Assembly (NCBI GenBank): GCA_017519305.1
Contig: JAFWSN010000001.1
Span: 246,296-310,295, forward strand
From: Candidatus Saccharimonadota bacterium
GTDB lineage: Bacteria; Patescibacteriota; Saccharimonadia; Saccharimonadales; Saccharimonadaceae
Direction of reading: 5' to 3'
Length of the DNA: 64,000 nt
The notes below the pieces were generated by a model. The model had not been told where the DNA came from and did not search any database. It saw nothing but the letters and a program-made list of their open reading frames with translations. Positions 15,503-23,503 of the stretch are shown here, in pieces. The number at the start of each line of letters is the position of its first letter. The stretch's first letter is position 1. Made by a program: the position numbers and the translations under genes.

Positions 15503-16150
15503 ATGCACGAATCCTGGAAACCGTTTTTAAGCGCCGAATTTGAAAAACCATATTTTAAAGAATTAGCTGAATTTTTGCACGAAGCCTACGAAACCAAAAC
15601 GATTTTTCCAGTCAAACAAAATGTTTTTCGCGCCTTTCTAACCGACTTAAACGAAGTCCACGTTGTCATTCTCGGCCAAGATCCTTACCACACGCCAGGC
15701 GCTGCCATGGGTCTTGCTTTTTCAGTGCCAGACCGTGCACCCGTACCGCCGTCGCTCATTAACATTTATAAAGAAATCGACAGCGATATTGGTCATCACG
15801 CCAACAAAACCGGCAACTTGGTTAACTGGCAAAACCAGGGCGTACTACTGCTCAACAACGTCCTTACCGTCGAAGCCCACAAAGCCGGCAGTCACCGTGG
15901 CAAAGGCTGGGAAATTTTTACCGAAGCCGTCATTAAATACTTGAACGACAATAAAGAAAATCTTGTCTTTATTTTGTGGGGCCGTGACGCGCGTAGTAAA
16001 AAATCTCTTATTGATACATCCAAACATTTAGTTCTAGAATCCGCCCATCCATCGCCGCTTTCGGCTCACAACGGATTCTTTGGCAGTAAACCATTCTCAA
16101 AAACCAACGCCTACTTAGAGGCGCATGGTTTTAAGAAAATTGATTGGTGA
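15503..16150 (+). CDS. ung: Uracil-DNA glycosylase, family 1
   Basis: Removes uracil from DNA. 215 aa. ILGQDPYHTPGAAMGLAFS carries the catalytic Asp and water-activating loop, VLLLNNVLTVEAHKAGSH the uracil-binding Asn region, and HPSPLSAHNGFFG the catalytic His and Leu minor-groove loop. Length is normal. It sits between thymidylate kinase and a convergent dCMP deaminase, so uracil control and dTTP supply genes are grouped. Confidence 0.97.
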   Translation: MHESWKPFLSAEFEKPYFKELAEFLHEAYETKTIFPVKQNVFRAFLTDLNEVHVVILGQDPYHTPGAAMGLAFSVPDRAPVPPSLINIYKEIDSDIGHHANKTGNLVNWQNQGVLLLNNVLTVEAHKAGSHRGKGWEIFTEAVIKYLNDNKENLVFILWGRDARSKKSLIDTSKHLVLESAHPSPLSAHNGFFGSKPFSKTNAYLEAHGFKKIDW

Positions 16151-16151
16151 T

Positions 16152-16700
16152 TTAGAGCCAACTTTTTAGTTTTTTGTATTCTTCGGAATCTTTTGGATAG
16201 GATTCGAGGATTTCCTCGATATAAGTTTTACCATTTGTAATATTGTAAGTTTCTACTTCTGGCATCGAAGCGAGCAAGCGCACAACAGCTTCGTCCGATT
16301 CGTAATTAGTCATTGACTTACTTGGATCGGTTTTGTAAGAATTAACCCTAAATTGTTTGTAAACGAAACGCTTAATGCCGGCCTGCAAGCAATATTTGAG
16401 ACAGTTATCACAGGTGGCCATCAGGTTATAAATCGTACAATCTTTTAAGTCGCGATGCGAAAATAAAATTGCGTTCATTTCAGAATGTGTTGAGAAATGA
16501 TATTTCATTGGGCGCTCAGAAAGCGTCATTTTAGACTCGTCCGCACCGCGAATCAAACCGTTATAACCCATCGATACGACACGATGGTCTGGATCAACAA
16601 TCACGCAGCCGTTTTTGCTCACTGGATCCTTGGATTTAAGCGCAGCGGTTTCGGCAATTTTCATGAAATATTCATCCCAGCCTTGTTGTTTCTTATCCAT
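16152..16700 (-). CDS. dCMP deaminase (ComEB-like cytidine/deoxycytidylate deaminase)
   Basis: Converts dCMP to dUMP, feeding dTMP synthesis. 182 aa. HSEMNAIL supplies zinc His and catalytic Glu; ATCDNCLKYCL supplies the two zinc Cys (the usual Pro before the first Cys is Thr). GCVIVDPDHRVVSMGYNG is the substrate-side loop. GGAGG precedes the ATG. Convergent with ung, 1 nt apart. The C-terminal extension of about 60 residues is longer than minimal family members. Confidence 0.88.
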   Translation of the reverse strand: MDKKQQGWDEYFMKIAETAALKSKDPVSKNGCVIVDPDHRVVSMGYNGLIRGADESKMTLSERPMKYHFSTHSEMNAILFSHRDLKDCTIYNLMATCDNCLKYCLQAGIKRFVYKQFRVNSYKTDPSKSMTNYESDEAVVRLLASMPEVETYNITNGKTYIEEILESYPKDSEEYKKLKSWL

Positions 16701-16719
16701 TTTTCCTCCGTTTCAATTC

Positions 16720-16728
16720 ATTATATCA
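16720..16728 (-). promoter_or_regulatory. Extended -10 promoter of the dCMP deaminase gene
   Basis: Minus-strand TGA-TATAAT, 19 nt before the ATG, with GGAGG in the short leader. Confidence 0.6.
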
Positions 16729-16737
16729 CGCCAAGGG

Positions 16738-16766
16738 TTGATTTTTGTTTTATCTATGCTAACAAT
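16738..16766 (+). promoter_or_regulatory. Putative promoter of the cutinase-VWA gene
   Basis: TTGATT, 16-nt spacer ending TGC, then TAACAAT; AGGAGGA follows at 16784-16790. Confidence 0.5.
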
Positions 16767-16795
16767 CACCGCGAAAACTAAACAGGAGGAAAAAA

Positions 16796-18547
16796 GTGAC
16801 CAAAAAATTTATTATATTACTGCTAATTATTGGGTTATTCGGACTCAATTTTCCGACCCAAACTTTCGCCCGGAGCAAAGAATGTCCGGACATTCGGTTT
16901 GTGTTCGTTCGCGGCTCAGGCGAAGAACAAAACTACAGCCAAAGCTACCTAGAATTTAAACGCGCATTCGAAGACAAGATGCAGTATCTACCGTCAATCA
17001 GCTACGATTTTGTCGATCTTAACTATCCGGCCATTTCGGTCGCCGACGATTTATCCGTGCCAATCAAAGCGTTCTTTAGTGGCGGCGAAAGCTATGAGTT
17101 TGGCAACAGTGTCAATGCTGGCGTACTCGAACTCGAAAATATGGTTAATGGTACCTGCCCAAACACGAAGTTTGTCCTAGCCGGTTACTCGCAAGGCGCC
17201 ATGGTAATTACAAAAACTCTACCAACCTTAAATGCTGACAAAATCATCTACGCCGCAACCTTTGGCGATCCGAAACTCTATTTACCGGAAGGCGAGAATT
17301 TTTATCATCCGGCCGCTTGCTACGATGGCACGCTTTCAGAGTATCGCCGCTACGTGCCAGATTGCCATACCTTCGAGGGAATCCTTGGCAGCTATCGCCC
17401 ATATAGACCAGAAAACTTTACCGGCAAAGTCGGCGTCTGGTGTAATAACAAAGACATCGTCTGCAATCGCAGCATCTTTGGCTCTATTGGCGACCACCTC
17501 GACTACGTTTCGGATGGGCTTTACGAAGACGCCTCGCGCTACGTTTTTAATAAAATTACTGAACATTTTGGCGTCGAAAATAACTATGTTTCACCGCACG
17601 ACACGGCAATACTAATCGATTCTACCGGCTCCATGTGGTCGATGGTTGAAACATATAAAACCGAAGCCTTGCGCCTCGCCAACGAAACTTTCGCCGCCGG
17701 TGGACGCGTGGCGCTTTACGACTATCGCGATTTGCAAGAGCTTTACGAACCGCGCAAGCATTGCGATTTTACTACCTGCACGCCAGAAGTTTTTGCCGCC
17801 GAACTCGATTCTATTGTCTTTGAAAATGGCGGGGACGAACCAGAATCTTTCTTGTCGGCTGCGTTTCACATGATGAGTGAACTTACTTGGCAAGAAGGTG
17901 CCACCAAATCGGTCGTCGCAATAACCGACGCCGGCTACCATATGCCAGACATCGATCATGTACAAATCGATGACGTCGTAGCGCTTAGTCGCCGTATCGA
18001 TCCGGTCAATTTCTACATCGTCACCGACCCACGCTTCGTTGAAGATTACCAAAAAATCGCTGAGCCAACCGATGGAGCCGTCGCCGTAGACGTCAACAGT
18101 TTGCACGTCATCAACGATACTATCATGGAACGTTTTGATAGTCTCCCGGCACTAGAAGAACACGAAACCATCACGGATCCGGAACTACCAATACTTGATT
18201 TTGTCGATGTTGCCCAAATTGACGAAAACGCCTTCCATGTCTCCACTGGTTATACTGGAAAACTAATCGTTTTTCTCAATGAAACCTGCCTCGGTTTAAT
18301 CAACGCCTCCGCATTCGACATTACCGACATCGATTTTTCTAAACAAAACATTCTACGCATTGTACCGTTTGACGGAACCGCTCGTGGCGACGCCATAGAA
18401 GTAGAGCTAGTCGACACCTTTAAACACGATCATTCAGAACCCGAGCAACATACCGAAATTGCCACACCGACTAAAACACCAGAAGAAGTCGTCCAAGAAA
18501 CGTTACTTTATCTGGTTCCAAAGGTCCCAAATACTGGCAGAAAATAA
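16796..18547 (+). CDS. Secreted cutinase-like esterase fused to a VWA domain, VPNTG at C-terminus
   Basis: 583 aa, GTG start after AGGAGGA. Residues 1-25 are a signal peptide. The cutinase-like domain (about 28-260) starts CPDIRFVFVRGSGE and holds a full triad: Ser132 in AGYSQGA, Asp220 in WCNNKDIVCN (the family Cys-x(n)-D-x-V-C motif) and His234 in GDHLDYV. The VWA domain (about 268-440) has the metal site Asp275-Ser-Thr-Gly-Ser279 and VVAITDAGYH. A beta-rich module follows. The chain stops at KVPNTGRK: the VPxTG-like motif of the two adhesins at 52298-56382 but with no membrane segment after it. Cutinase family members cleave lipid or polyester esters; action on a host or partner lipid is inferred. 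Confidence 0.85.
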   Translation: MTKKFIILLLIIGLFGLNFPTQTFARSKECPDIRFVFVRGSGEEQNYSQSYLEFKRAFEDKMQYLPSISYDFVDLNYPAISVADDLSVPIKAFFSGGESYEFGNSVNAGVLELENMVNGTCPNTKFVLAGYSQGAMVITKTLPTLNADKIIYAATFGDPKLYLPEGENFYHPAACYDGTLSEYRRYVPDCHTFEGILGSYRPYRPENFTGKVGVWCNNKDIVCNRSIFGSIGDHLDYVSDGLYEDASRYVFNKITEHFGVENNYVSPHDTAILIDSTGSMWSMVETYKTEALRLANETFAAGGRVALYDYRDLQELYEPRKHCDFTTCTPEVFAAELDSIVFENGGDEPESFLSAAFHMMSELTWQEGATKSVVAITDAGYHMPDIDHVQIDDVVALSRRIDPVNFYIVTDPRFVEDYQKIAEPTDGAVAVDVNSLHVINDTIMERFDSLPALEEHETITDPELPILDFVDVAQIDENAFHVSTGYTGKLIVFLNETCLGLINASAFDITDIDFSKQNILRIVPFDGTARGDAIEVELVDTFKHDHSEPEQHTEIATPTKTPEEVVQETLLYLVPKVPNTGRK

Positions 18548-18579
18548 GCATTAGGCGTCTAGACACCTCTGGGATTTTG

Positions 18580-18588
18580 TGTTATAAT
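18580..18588 (+). promoter_or_regulatory. Leaderless extended -10 promoter of typA
   Basis: TGT-TATAAT with 7 nt to the ATG; no Shine-Dalgarno. Confidence 0.7.
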
Positions 18589-18595
18589 CGCTGTC

Positions 18596-20413
18596 ATGAC
18601 TTTAGCAGAAACTCTAATTAGAAATGTTGCGATTATCGCCCACGTCGACCACGGCAAGACGACTCTTGTTGATGGCCTCCTCAAACAATCCCACACTTTC
18701 CGCGATAATCAGGCCGAGATGTCTCAGACGCTCATTATGGATTCTATGGATCAGGAGCACGAACGCGGCATCACTATTACCGCCAAACAAACCGCTGTTT
18801 TTTATGATGGTTATAAAATCAACATCATCGATACCCCAGGCCACGCCGATTTCTCTGGCGAAGTCGAACGTACTCTAAACATGGCAGACGGTGTCATCTT
18901 GATCGTCGACGCTCAAGAAGGCCCAATGCCACAGACTAAATTCGTGCTCAAAAAAGCTCTTGAGCTCAAGCTCAAACCAGTCGTCGTAATCAACAAAATT
19001 GATAAACCAGCTGCTCGTATCGAAGAGGTTAAAGATGAAATATCCGATCTCTTTCTCGAGCTTGCCACCGACGAATCCCAGCTTAACTACCCAATTTACT
19101 ACGCTATTGCTCGCGACGGTAAAGCTGGCAAAACCACCGATCTAGACGACGATTTGCACGTAATCTTTGAATCAATCATCAATGATATTCCAGCACCAAA
19201 AGTCGACGAAGACGAGTCTAAAGGTGCCCAACTTCTTGTTGCTGCGCTTGCCGCCGATAATTATCTCGGCAAATACTGCATCGGCAAAATCTTCCGCGGC
19301 TCCCTTAAAAAAGGCCAAGCTGTCAAAATTTTGCAAAATGGCACCAGTAAAAACGCCAAAATCGACCGCCTTTTCACCTATAAAGGCCTTGGTAAAGAGG
19401 AAACTGAATCCGCTATCGCCGGCGACATCGTCGCTCTTACCGGTGTTAGCGAAGCCAATATCGGCGACACTATCGCCAGTGGCGACAATCCAGAAGCTTT
19501 GCCGACTATTGAACTCGAACCACCAACCCTTTCTATCTACATCGGCCCAAATACTTCACCACTCAAAGGTAAAGAGGGCGAATTCACTACCTCTCGTCAA
19601 ATTGCTGAACGCCTCGAAAAAGAGCTCGAAACCAACATCGCTCTTAAAATCGAACCAGATGGCCTTGGTTACAAAGTTTCCGGCCGCGGGGAATTACATC
19701 TCTCTGTTCTAATCGAAACTATGCGCCGCGAAGGTTACGAACTTGAAGCCGGCCGTCCAGAGGTAGTCTACAAAGATATCGACGGTGTTAAATGCGAGCC
19801 CATCGAAGATTTAACCATCGAAGTTGAGCCAGAATTCGTCGGTGCCGTATCACAGGAACTCGGTATCAGAAAAGCTGAACTCAAAACCCAAGATCTAACT
19901 TCTACCGGCGCCACTCGCTTTACCTATGAAATTTCTACTTCCGCCCTTATTGGTCTTCGTAATATGTTGATGACCGCCACCAAGGGTACCGTCCTTATGT
20001 CTAGCGTTGCTAACGGCTACCGTCCAGTAGATTCTAAGTACAAACCAGAGCGTAACGGCGCTCTCGTCGCCTTCGAATCTGGCGTTTCTACCTCTTATGC
20101 CCTTGATGCTGCCCAAGCCCGCGGTGTTCTCTATATCCCTCCACAAGTTCCGGTCTACCAAGGTATGATTGTTGGTCTTTCCAACAAAAAAGATGATCTC
20201 GATATTAACGTCTGCAAAGAGAAGCAGCTCACTAATATGCGCACTCACGCCTCTGACGGCGCTATCCAGCTCACCCCTTATACTCAACTTTCTCTTGAAC
20301 AATGCCTCGATTTCTTGCTCGACGACGAGCTTCTTGAAGTTACCCCTAAATCCTTGCGCCTCAGAAAACGTCAACTCGACCCAATCAAGAGAAAACGCGA
20401 AAACCGCGCCTAA
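18596..20413 (+). CDS. typA: Translational GTPase TypA/BipA
   Basis: 605-aa ribosome-associated GTPase. G1 AHVDHGKTT, G2 in RGITITAKQ, G3 DTPGHADF, and G4 NKID are all present in the first 130 residues, followed by domain II, the EF-G-like III and V domains (GRGELHLSVLIETMRREGYEL) and the BipA-specific C-terminal domain ending KRKRENRA. Acts in 50S assembly and stress. Single gene with own promoter and terminator. Confidence 0.96.
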   Translation: MTLAETLIRNVAIIAHVDHGKTTLVDGLLKQSHTFRDNQAEMSQTLIMDSMDQEHERGITITAKQTAVFYDGYKINIIDTPGHADFSGEVERTLNMADGVILIVDAQEGPMPQTKFVLKKALELKLKPVVVINKIDKPAARIEEVKDEISDLFLELATDESQLNYPIYYAIARDGKAGKTTDLDDDLHVIFESIINDIPAPKVDEDESKGAQLLVAALAADNYLGKYCIGKIFRGSLKKGQAVKILQNGTSKNAKIDRLFTYKGLGKEETESAIAGDIVALTGVSEANIGDTIASGDNPEALPTIELEPPTLSIYIGPNTSPLKGKEGEFTTSRQIAERLEKELETNIALKIEPDGLGYKVSGRGELHLSVLIETMRREGYELEAGRPEVVYKDIDGVKCEPIEDLTIEVEPEFVGAVSQELGIRKAELKTQDLTSTGATRFTYEISTSALIGLRNMLMTATKGTVLMSSVANGYRPVDSKYKPERNGALVAFESGVSTSYALDAAQARGVLYIPPQVPVYQGMIVGLSNKKDDLDINVCKEKQLTNMRTHASDGAIQLTPYTQLSLEQCLDFLLDDELLEVTPKSLRLRKRQLDPIKRKRENRA

Positions 20414-20414
20414 G

Positions 20415-20443
20415 AAAAATAGCCCAGCAAATGGGCTATTTTT
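20415..20443 (+). terminator. Intrinsic terminator of typA
   Basis: AAATAGCCCA, loop GCAAA, TGGGCTATTT with T-run to 20443. Confidence 0.85.
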
Positions 20444-20449
20444 AAGACA

Positions 20450-20669
20450 TGGAAAAGGCCTGACGCTTGGAAGCTGATATTGTCAGGCCTGGCTAGAGTA
20501 TTCAATTTTGCTTTTGAGAGTTTTTTATAAGATAAGGTACATTCATGATTGAAAGGGAAGGGTATTCTTTCCACTTTGAAAAAATGAATAAATCAGAAAG
20601 TGGTGAAGCGCTTCAACTGGTAAGGGCCGAAGCATAAAAGTGGTGGAAAGAACACTGGAATACTCTAGC
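20450..20669 (-). ncRNA. Candidate structured noncoding RNA, about 220 nt
   Basis: Minus-strand unit in the 330-nt gap between typA and tatD. The predicted +1 is the G at 20669. The first 12 nt (GCTAGAGTATTC) are perfectly complementary to GAATACTCTAGC at plus 20492-20503, just before a terminator hairpin, so the RNA is closed by a long end-to-end helix. Inside, TTCTTTCCAC can pair with GTGGAAAGAA over 10 bp, competing with a CCACTTT/AAAGTGG hairpin. A C-rich stretch ACCCTTCCCTTTC could pair with Shine-Dalgarno sites. It has no frame of note on either strand. The closed-end shape recalls 6S RNA, but I see no sequence that identifies it; RNase P, tmRNA and SRP signatures are absent. Confidence 0.7.
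20451..20489 (-). terminator. Terminator of the ncRNA
   Basis: Minus strand: GGCCTGAC (20489-20482), 17-nt loop, GTCAGGCC (20464-20457), then TTTT. Confidence 0.8.
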
Positions 20670-20675
20670 TTTATC

Positions 20676-20704
20676 ATTATAGCATATCAAATCAAAAAAG
20701 TCAA
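20676..20704 (-). promoter_or_regulatory. Strong promoter of the ncRNA
   Basis: TTGACT, exactly 17 nt, TGC-extended TATAAT on the minus strand. It is among the best matches to the full sigma-70 consensus in this window. Confidence 0.8.
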
Positions 20705-20730
20705 GCTTATTACTCTTATCTAATAGTTTT

Positions 20731-20739
20731 TGCTATAAT
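20731..20739 (+). promoter_or_regulatory. Leaderless extended -10 promoter of tatD
   Basis: TGC-TATAAT, 6 nt before the ATG. Confidence 0.7.
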
Positions 20740-20745
20740 GAAAAT

Positions 20746-21474
20746 ATGTTAATTGATTCTCATTGTCACCTGCACGACCGCGAGTTCTTCTCTAATGAAG
20801 AGGCAAAAAGCGCCCTCAAAAAAGCCGCGGCCACCGATGTTACTAAGATTATTTGTATCGGCACCGACCCAGACGACTCCGAAGCCGCCCGCCTCTTTGC
20901 CGAACAAAATAGCAATGTCTTCTATACCTACGGTATTCACCCCAGTGAATGCCAAAAATTTGCCGTCGAAAAACCAGCCGGCAGCGCCAAATTAGTCGGT
21001 ATCGGTGAAATCGGCCTCGATTACCACTACTCACCAGAAACTCGCGAAGATCAAATCAAGTTATTCGAGCAACTACTCCAGCTTGCTACCGACAAAAATC
21101 TACCAGTTAGCTTCCATGTCCGCGAAGCTTTTGATGACTTCTTCGGCGTTATCCAAAATTTTCCAAGAATCCGCGGCGTCGTGCATTCATTTTCAGATAG
21201 CAAAAAGGTCCTGAAGCGCATTTTGAATGAAACTGATTTTTATGTCGGCTTGAACGGCCTCGCGACCTATTCCACCCTGCCAACTCCGCCACTCGAGAAA
21301 ATTCTACTCGAAACCGACGCACCGTTCCTAGCCCCGACCCCATTCCGCGGCACCAAAAACGAGCCGGCTTACATTAAGGAAATTGCTCTCTGGCTCGCCG
21401 AACACCTCGGCACCGACATTGTCACCGTTTCCGAAACCACTTCAAAAAATGTCCACGATTTGTTTAATATTTAA
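20746..21474 (+). CDS. tatD: TatD-family metal-dependent hydrolase/DNase
   Basis: 242-aa TIM-barrel hydrolase. DSHCHLHD gives the first metal His pair, GIGEIGLDYHYS the Glu, FHVREAFDD the next His, VVHSFSD the last His, and LLETDAPFLAP the catalytic Asp; RGTKNEPAYI follows as in the family. About 12 residues are missing between the VGLNG strand and LEKILLETD compared with typical members. TatD proteins are 3'-5' DNases or D-aminoacyl-tRNA deacylase relatives. The next gene follows 21 nt later with its own -10 box. Confidence 0.92.
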   Translation: MLIDSHCHLHDREFFSNEEAKSALKKAAATDVTKIICIGTDPDDSEAARLFAEQNSNVFYTYGIHPSECQKFAVEKPAGSAKLVGIGEIGLDYHYSPETREDQIKLFEQLLQLATDKNLPVSFHVREAFDDFFGVIQNFPRIRGVVHSFSDSKKVLKRILNETDFYVGLNGLATYSTLPTPPLEKILLETDAPFLAPTPFRGTKNEPAYIKEIALWLAEHLGTDIVTVSETTSKNVHDLFNI

Positions 21475-21480
21475 AACTTA

Positions 21481-21489
21481 TGCTAAAAT
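21481..21489 (+). promoter_or_regulatory. Leaderless -10 promoter of the 142-aa membrane protein gene
   Basis: TGC-TAAAAT with 6 nt to the ATG at 21496. Confidence 0.6.
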
Positions 21490-21495
21490 GAAAAT

Positions 21496-21924
21496 ATGAA
21501 AAAGCGTATCCCACTCATTGTTTTTATTATTGGCATCGTAACACTGCTTGCCGGTGTTGGTTTCTTGCTATTTAAACTCTTAAAGCAGCCAGATACTCGC
21601 GACGCCGAATATCTTGTTGAGGTTGGCGAATGGGTCGAAAATGACGCCGATAGCGTAATCTGGAAATTCACAGAAATCGGCAAGGGCTCTCTCACTACAA
21701 ACAATCATTTCAACGACTATGATTTCATCTGGGCCATTGAGGGCGAAACCCTCAAAATCGAAACCAAATGGCTTTATGATTTGAACGATGAATACACTTA
21801 TTCGCTTGACCGCGGAGCTAAAACCCTTACATTAACCAAGGGCGACGAGTCCATTATTTTCTCAGCTAAAGCCGAGGAGCCAGTTGAAGAGCCGGTCGAA
21901 GAACCAGTTGAAGAAACCGAATAA
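21496..21924 (+). CDS. Small membrane-anchored protein with EEPV repeats, unknown
   Basis: 142 aa. One N-terminal membrane segment (residues 6-27), then an extracytoplasmic beta-rich domain of about 85 residues with WKFTEIGKGSL and YTYSLDRGAKTLTLTKG, which resembles small lipocalin-like or DUF-type domains that test substitution of a ligand, but I do not recognise it. The C-terminus repeats EEPVEEPVEEPVEETE. It may be an accessory envelope protein. Ends in a bidirectional terminator. Confidence 0.7.
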   Translation: MKKRIPLIVFIIGIVTLLAGVGFLLFKLLKQPDTRDAEYLVEVGEWVENDADSVIWKFTEIGKGSLTTNNHFNDYDFIWAIEGETLKIETKWLYDLNDEYTYSLDRGAKTLTLTKGDESIIFSAKAEEPVEEPVEEPVEETE

Positions 21925-21952
21925 AAAAGACCCCTAGAGGGGTCTTTTTTTT
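21924..21952. terminator. Bidirectional terminator (membrane protein / DUF1846 gene)
   Basis: AAAAAAGACCCC, loop TAGA, GGGGTCTTTTTTTT. It overlaps the last two bases of the convergent DUF1846 gene. Confidence 0.85.
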
Positions 21953-23414
21953 AATTCATATCAATTTCTGTACCCGAAGTAGCATTGATACCGAGATTTG
22001 ATAAAACCACCATCTCGTCATCCGGAATCATGTGCGTAGCATGAAGTTGCGCACCGGCCATTTTGTCGAGATTAGAAAGCGCCTTTTTAACGATCGGATT
22101 AGTCGTAGAGCAAATCGACAAAGCAATCAAAACTTCGCCGAGCCTCAGATAGCTTTCGCGGAAATTCGAGGTTTTATTTTTAATTTCAAGAATCGGTTCA
22201 AGCACCGCAGGCGAAATCAAATCAACCTCATCCGGAATCTTAGTTAAAGTCTTAATCGCATTAATCATTGTGCTAGAAATCGGTGAAAGATACCCAGTTT
22301 TACGGCCCACAACGGTCTTGCGACCAATCGTAATCGCCGCAGCCGGCAAATTGCCGGAAGCTATGCGTTTTTCTTCGGCTTTTTGTACGACGGTGCGATC
22401 TTTTTCGGAAATTCCTAATTCATTCATCAAAAGCTTGATACGATCCGGCACCACTGGCTCCGCCAAGCCACGCTTCACGTCAATTAGTGCGCGATAATAG
22501 CGGCGAATAATCTCGTCTTTGGCTGCCTGGCAGGCCACAGCATCGTCTACGATACAATCGCCCACGGCGTTCACGCCCATATCGGTCGGGGAATAATAGA
22601 TACTTTTACCCATAATGCGGGTCAAAATCTCCTTAAGCACCGGGAAAGTTTCAAGGTCACGGTTATAATTTACTGCAGTTTTGCCATATTTTTCTAGGTG
22701 GAAATAATCAATCATGTTTTTATCGTTAAGATCGGCGGTCGCCGCTTCGTAAGCGATATTTACTGGATGTTTCAAAGGCATGTTCCAGACTGGGAAAGTC
22801 TCAAGCTTAGCATAGCCAACTTTTACGCCATGCTTGTTTTCGTGATAAAGCTGAGAAAGGGAAGTAGCAAGCTTGCCAGAATTTGGACCCGGCGCCGACA
22901 CGATTACAAGTTTCTTGGTCGTCTCGATATATGGATTTGCACCATAACCCTCGTCCGACACAATCGTATTTACGTCGGTCGGATAACCCTTAGTAAAAGT
23001 ATGGAAGTAGGTACGTACATTATAATCTTCGAGTTTTTTCGCAAAATCTTTAGCCTTCTTTTGACCGTTAAATAGCGTAATTACTACGCTCGAAACAGTA
23101 AGCCCGCGGCTACGCAAAAATTCAATCAAGCGCAAAACCTCGGTTTCGTAAGAAATCATGTGGTCCGCACGAATCTTGCTATTCTCGATTGCACTCGCAT
23201 TAATACAGAGAATAATTTCAGCTTCTTTCTTGAATTCTTGAAGGAGACGGATCTTTAGGTCTGGTGGGAAGCCCGGCAAAGTACGCGCCGCGTGCTGGTC
23301 ATCAATTAGTTTGCCACCAAACTCGATATAAAGTTTGTCGAACATTTTGATGCGTTCTTCGATGCGGGATTTCTGGATTTTCAGATACTTGTTAGCATCA
23401 AAACATTTCTTCAT
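21951..23414 (-). CDS. DUF1846 (UPF0371) family protein
   Basis: 487 aa. FGGKLIDDQHAARTLPGFPPDLKIRLLQ at the N-terminus, SAPGPNSGKLATSLSQLYHE in the middle and YYSPTDMGVNAVGDCIVDD are strongly conserved blocks of the DUF1846 family, found in many anaerobic bacteria. The structure of one member suggests a nucleotide- or NAD-related fold, but the reaction is unknown. AAAGGAGG precedes the ATG, with TGC-TATAAT further upstream. Confidence 0.9.
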   Translation of the reverse strand: MKKCFDANKYLKIQKSRIEERIKMFDKLYIEFGGKLIDDQHAARTLPGFPPDLKIRLLQEFKKEAEIILCINASAIENSKIRADHMISYETEVLRLIEFLRSRGLTVSSVVITLFNGQKKAKDFAKKLEDYNVRTYFHTFTKGYPTDVNTIVSDEGYGANPYIETTKKLVIVSAPGPNSGKLATSLSQLYHENKHGVKVGYAKLETFPVWNMPLKHPVNIAYEAATADLNDKNMIDYFHLEKYGKTAVNYNRDLETFPVLKEILTRIMGKSIYYSPTDMGVNAVGDCIVDDAVACQAAKDEIIRRYYRALIDVKRGLAEPVVPDRIKLLMNELGISEKDRTVVQKAEEKRIASGNLPAAAITIGRKTVVGRKTGYLSPISSTMINAIKTLTKIPDEVDLISPAVLEPILEIKNKTSNFRESYLRLGEVLIALSICSTTNPIVKKALSNLDKMAGAQLHATHMIPDDEMVVLSNLGINATSGTEIDMN

Positions 23415-23437
23415 GTAGACCTCCTTTAACTTTTTTC

Positions 23438-23446
23438 ATTATAGCA
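23438..23446 (-). promoter_or_regulatory. Extended -10 promoter of the DUF1846 gene
   Basis: Minus-strand TGC-TATAAT, 23 nt before the ATG, with AAAGGAGG in the leader. Confidence 0.6.
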
Positions 23447-23487
23447 TACTGTTTTTTCCCGCTATGGTTTATTTTACAGAGAAAATA

Positions 23488-23496
23488 TGTTATAAT
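23488..23496 (+). promoter_or_regulatory. Leaderless extended -10 promoter of the cysteine desulfurase gene
   Basis: TGT-TATAAT, 7 nt to the ATG. Confidence 0.7.
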
Positions 23497-23503
23497 ATAT
23501 GAC

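Noticed and set aside
16152-16700. dCMP deaminase as a DNA-editing antiphage deaminase
   Set aside because: The motifs and neighbours (tmk, ung) fit ordinary pyrimidine metabolism.
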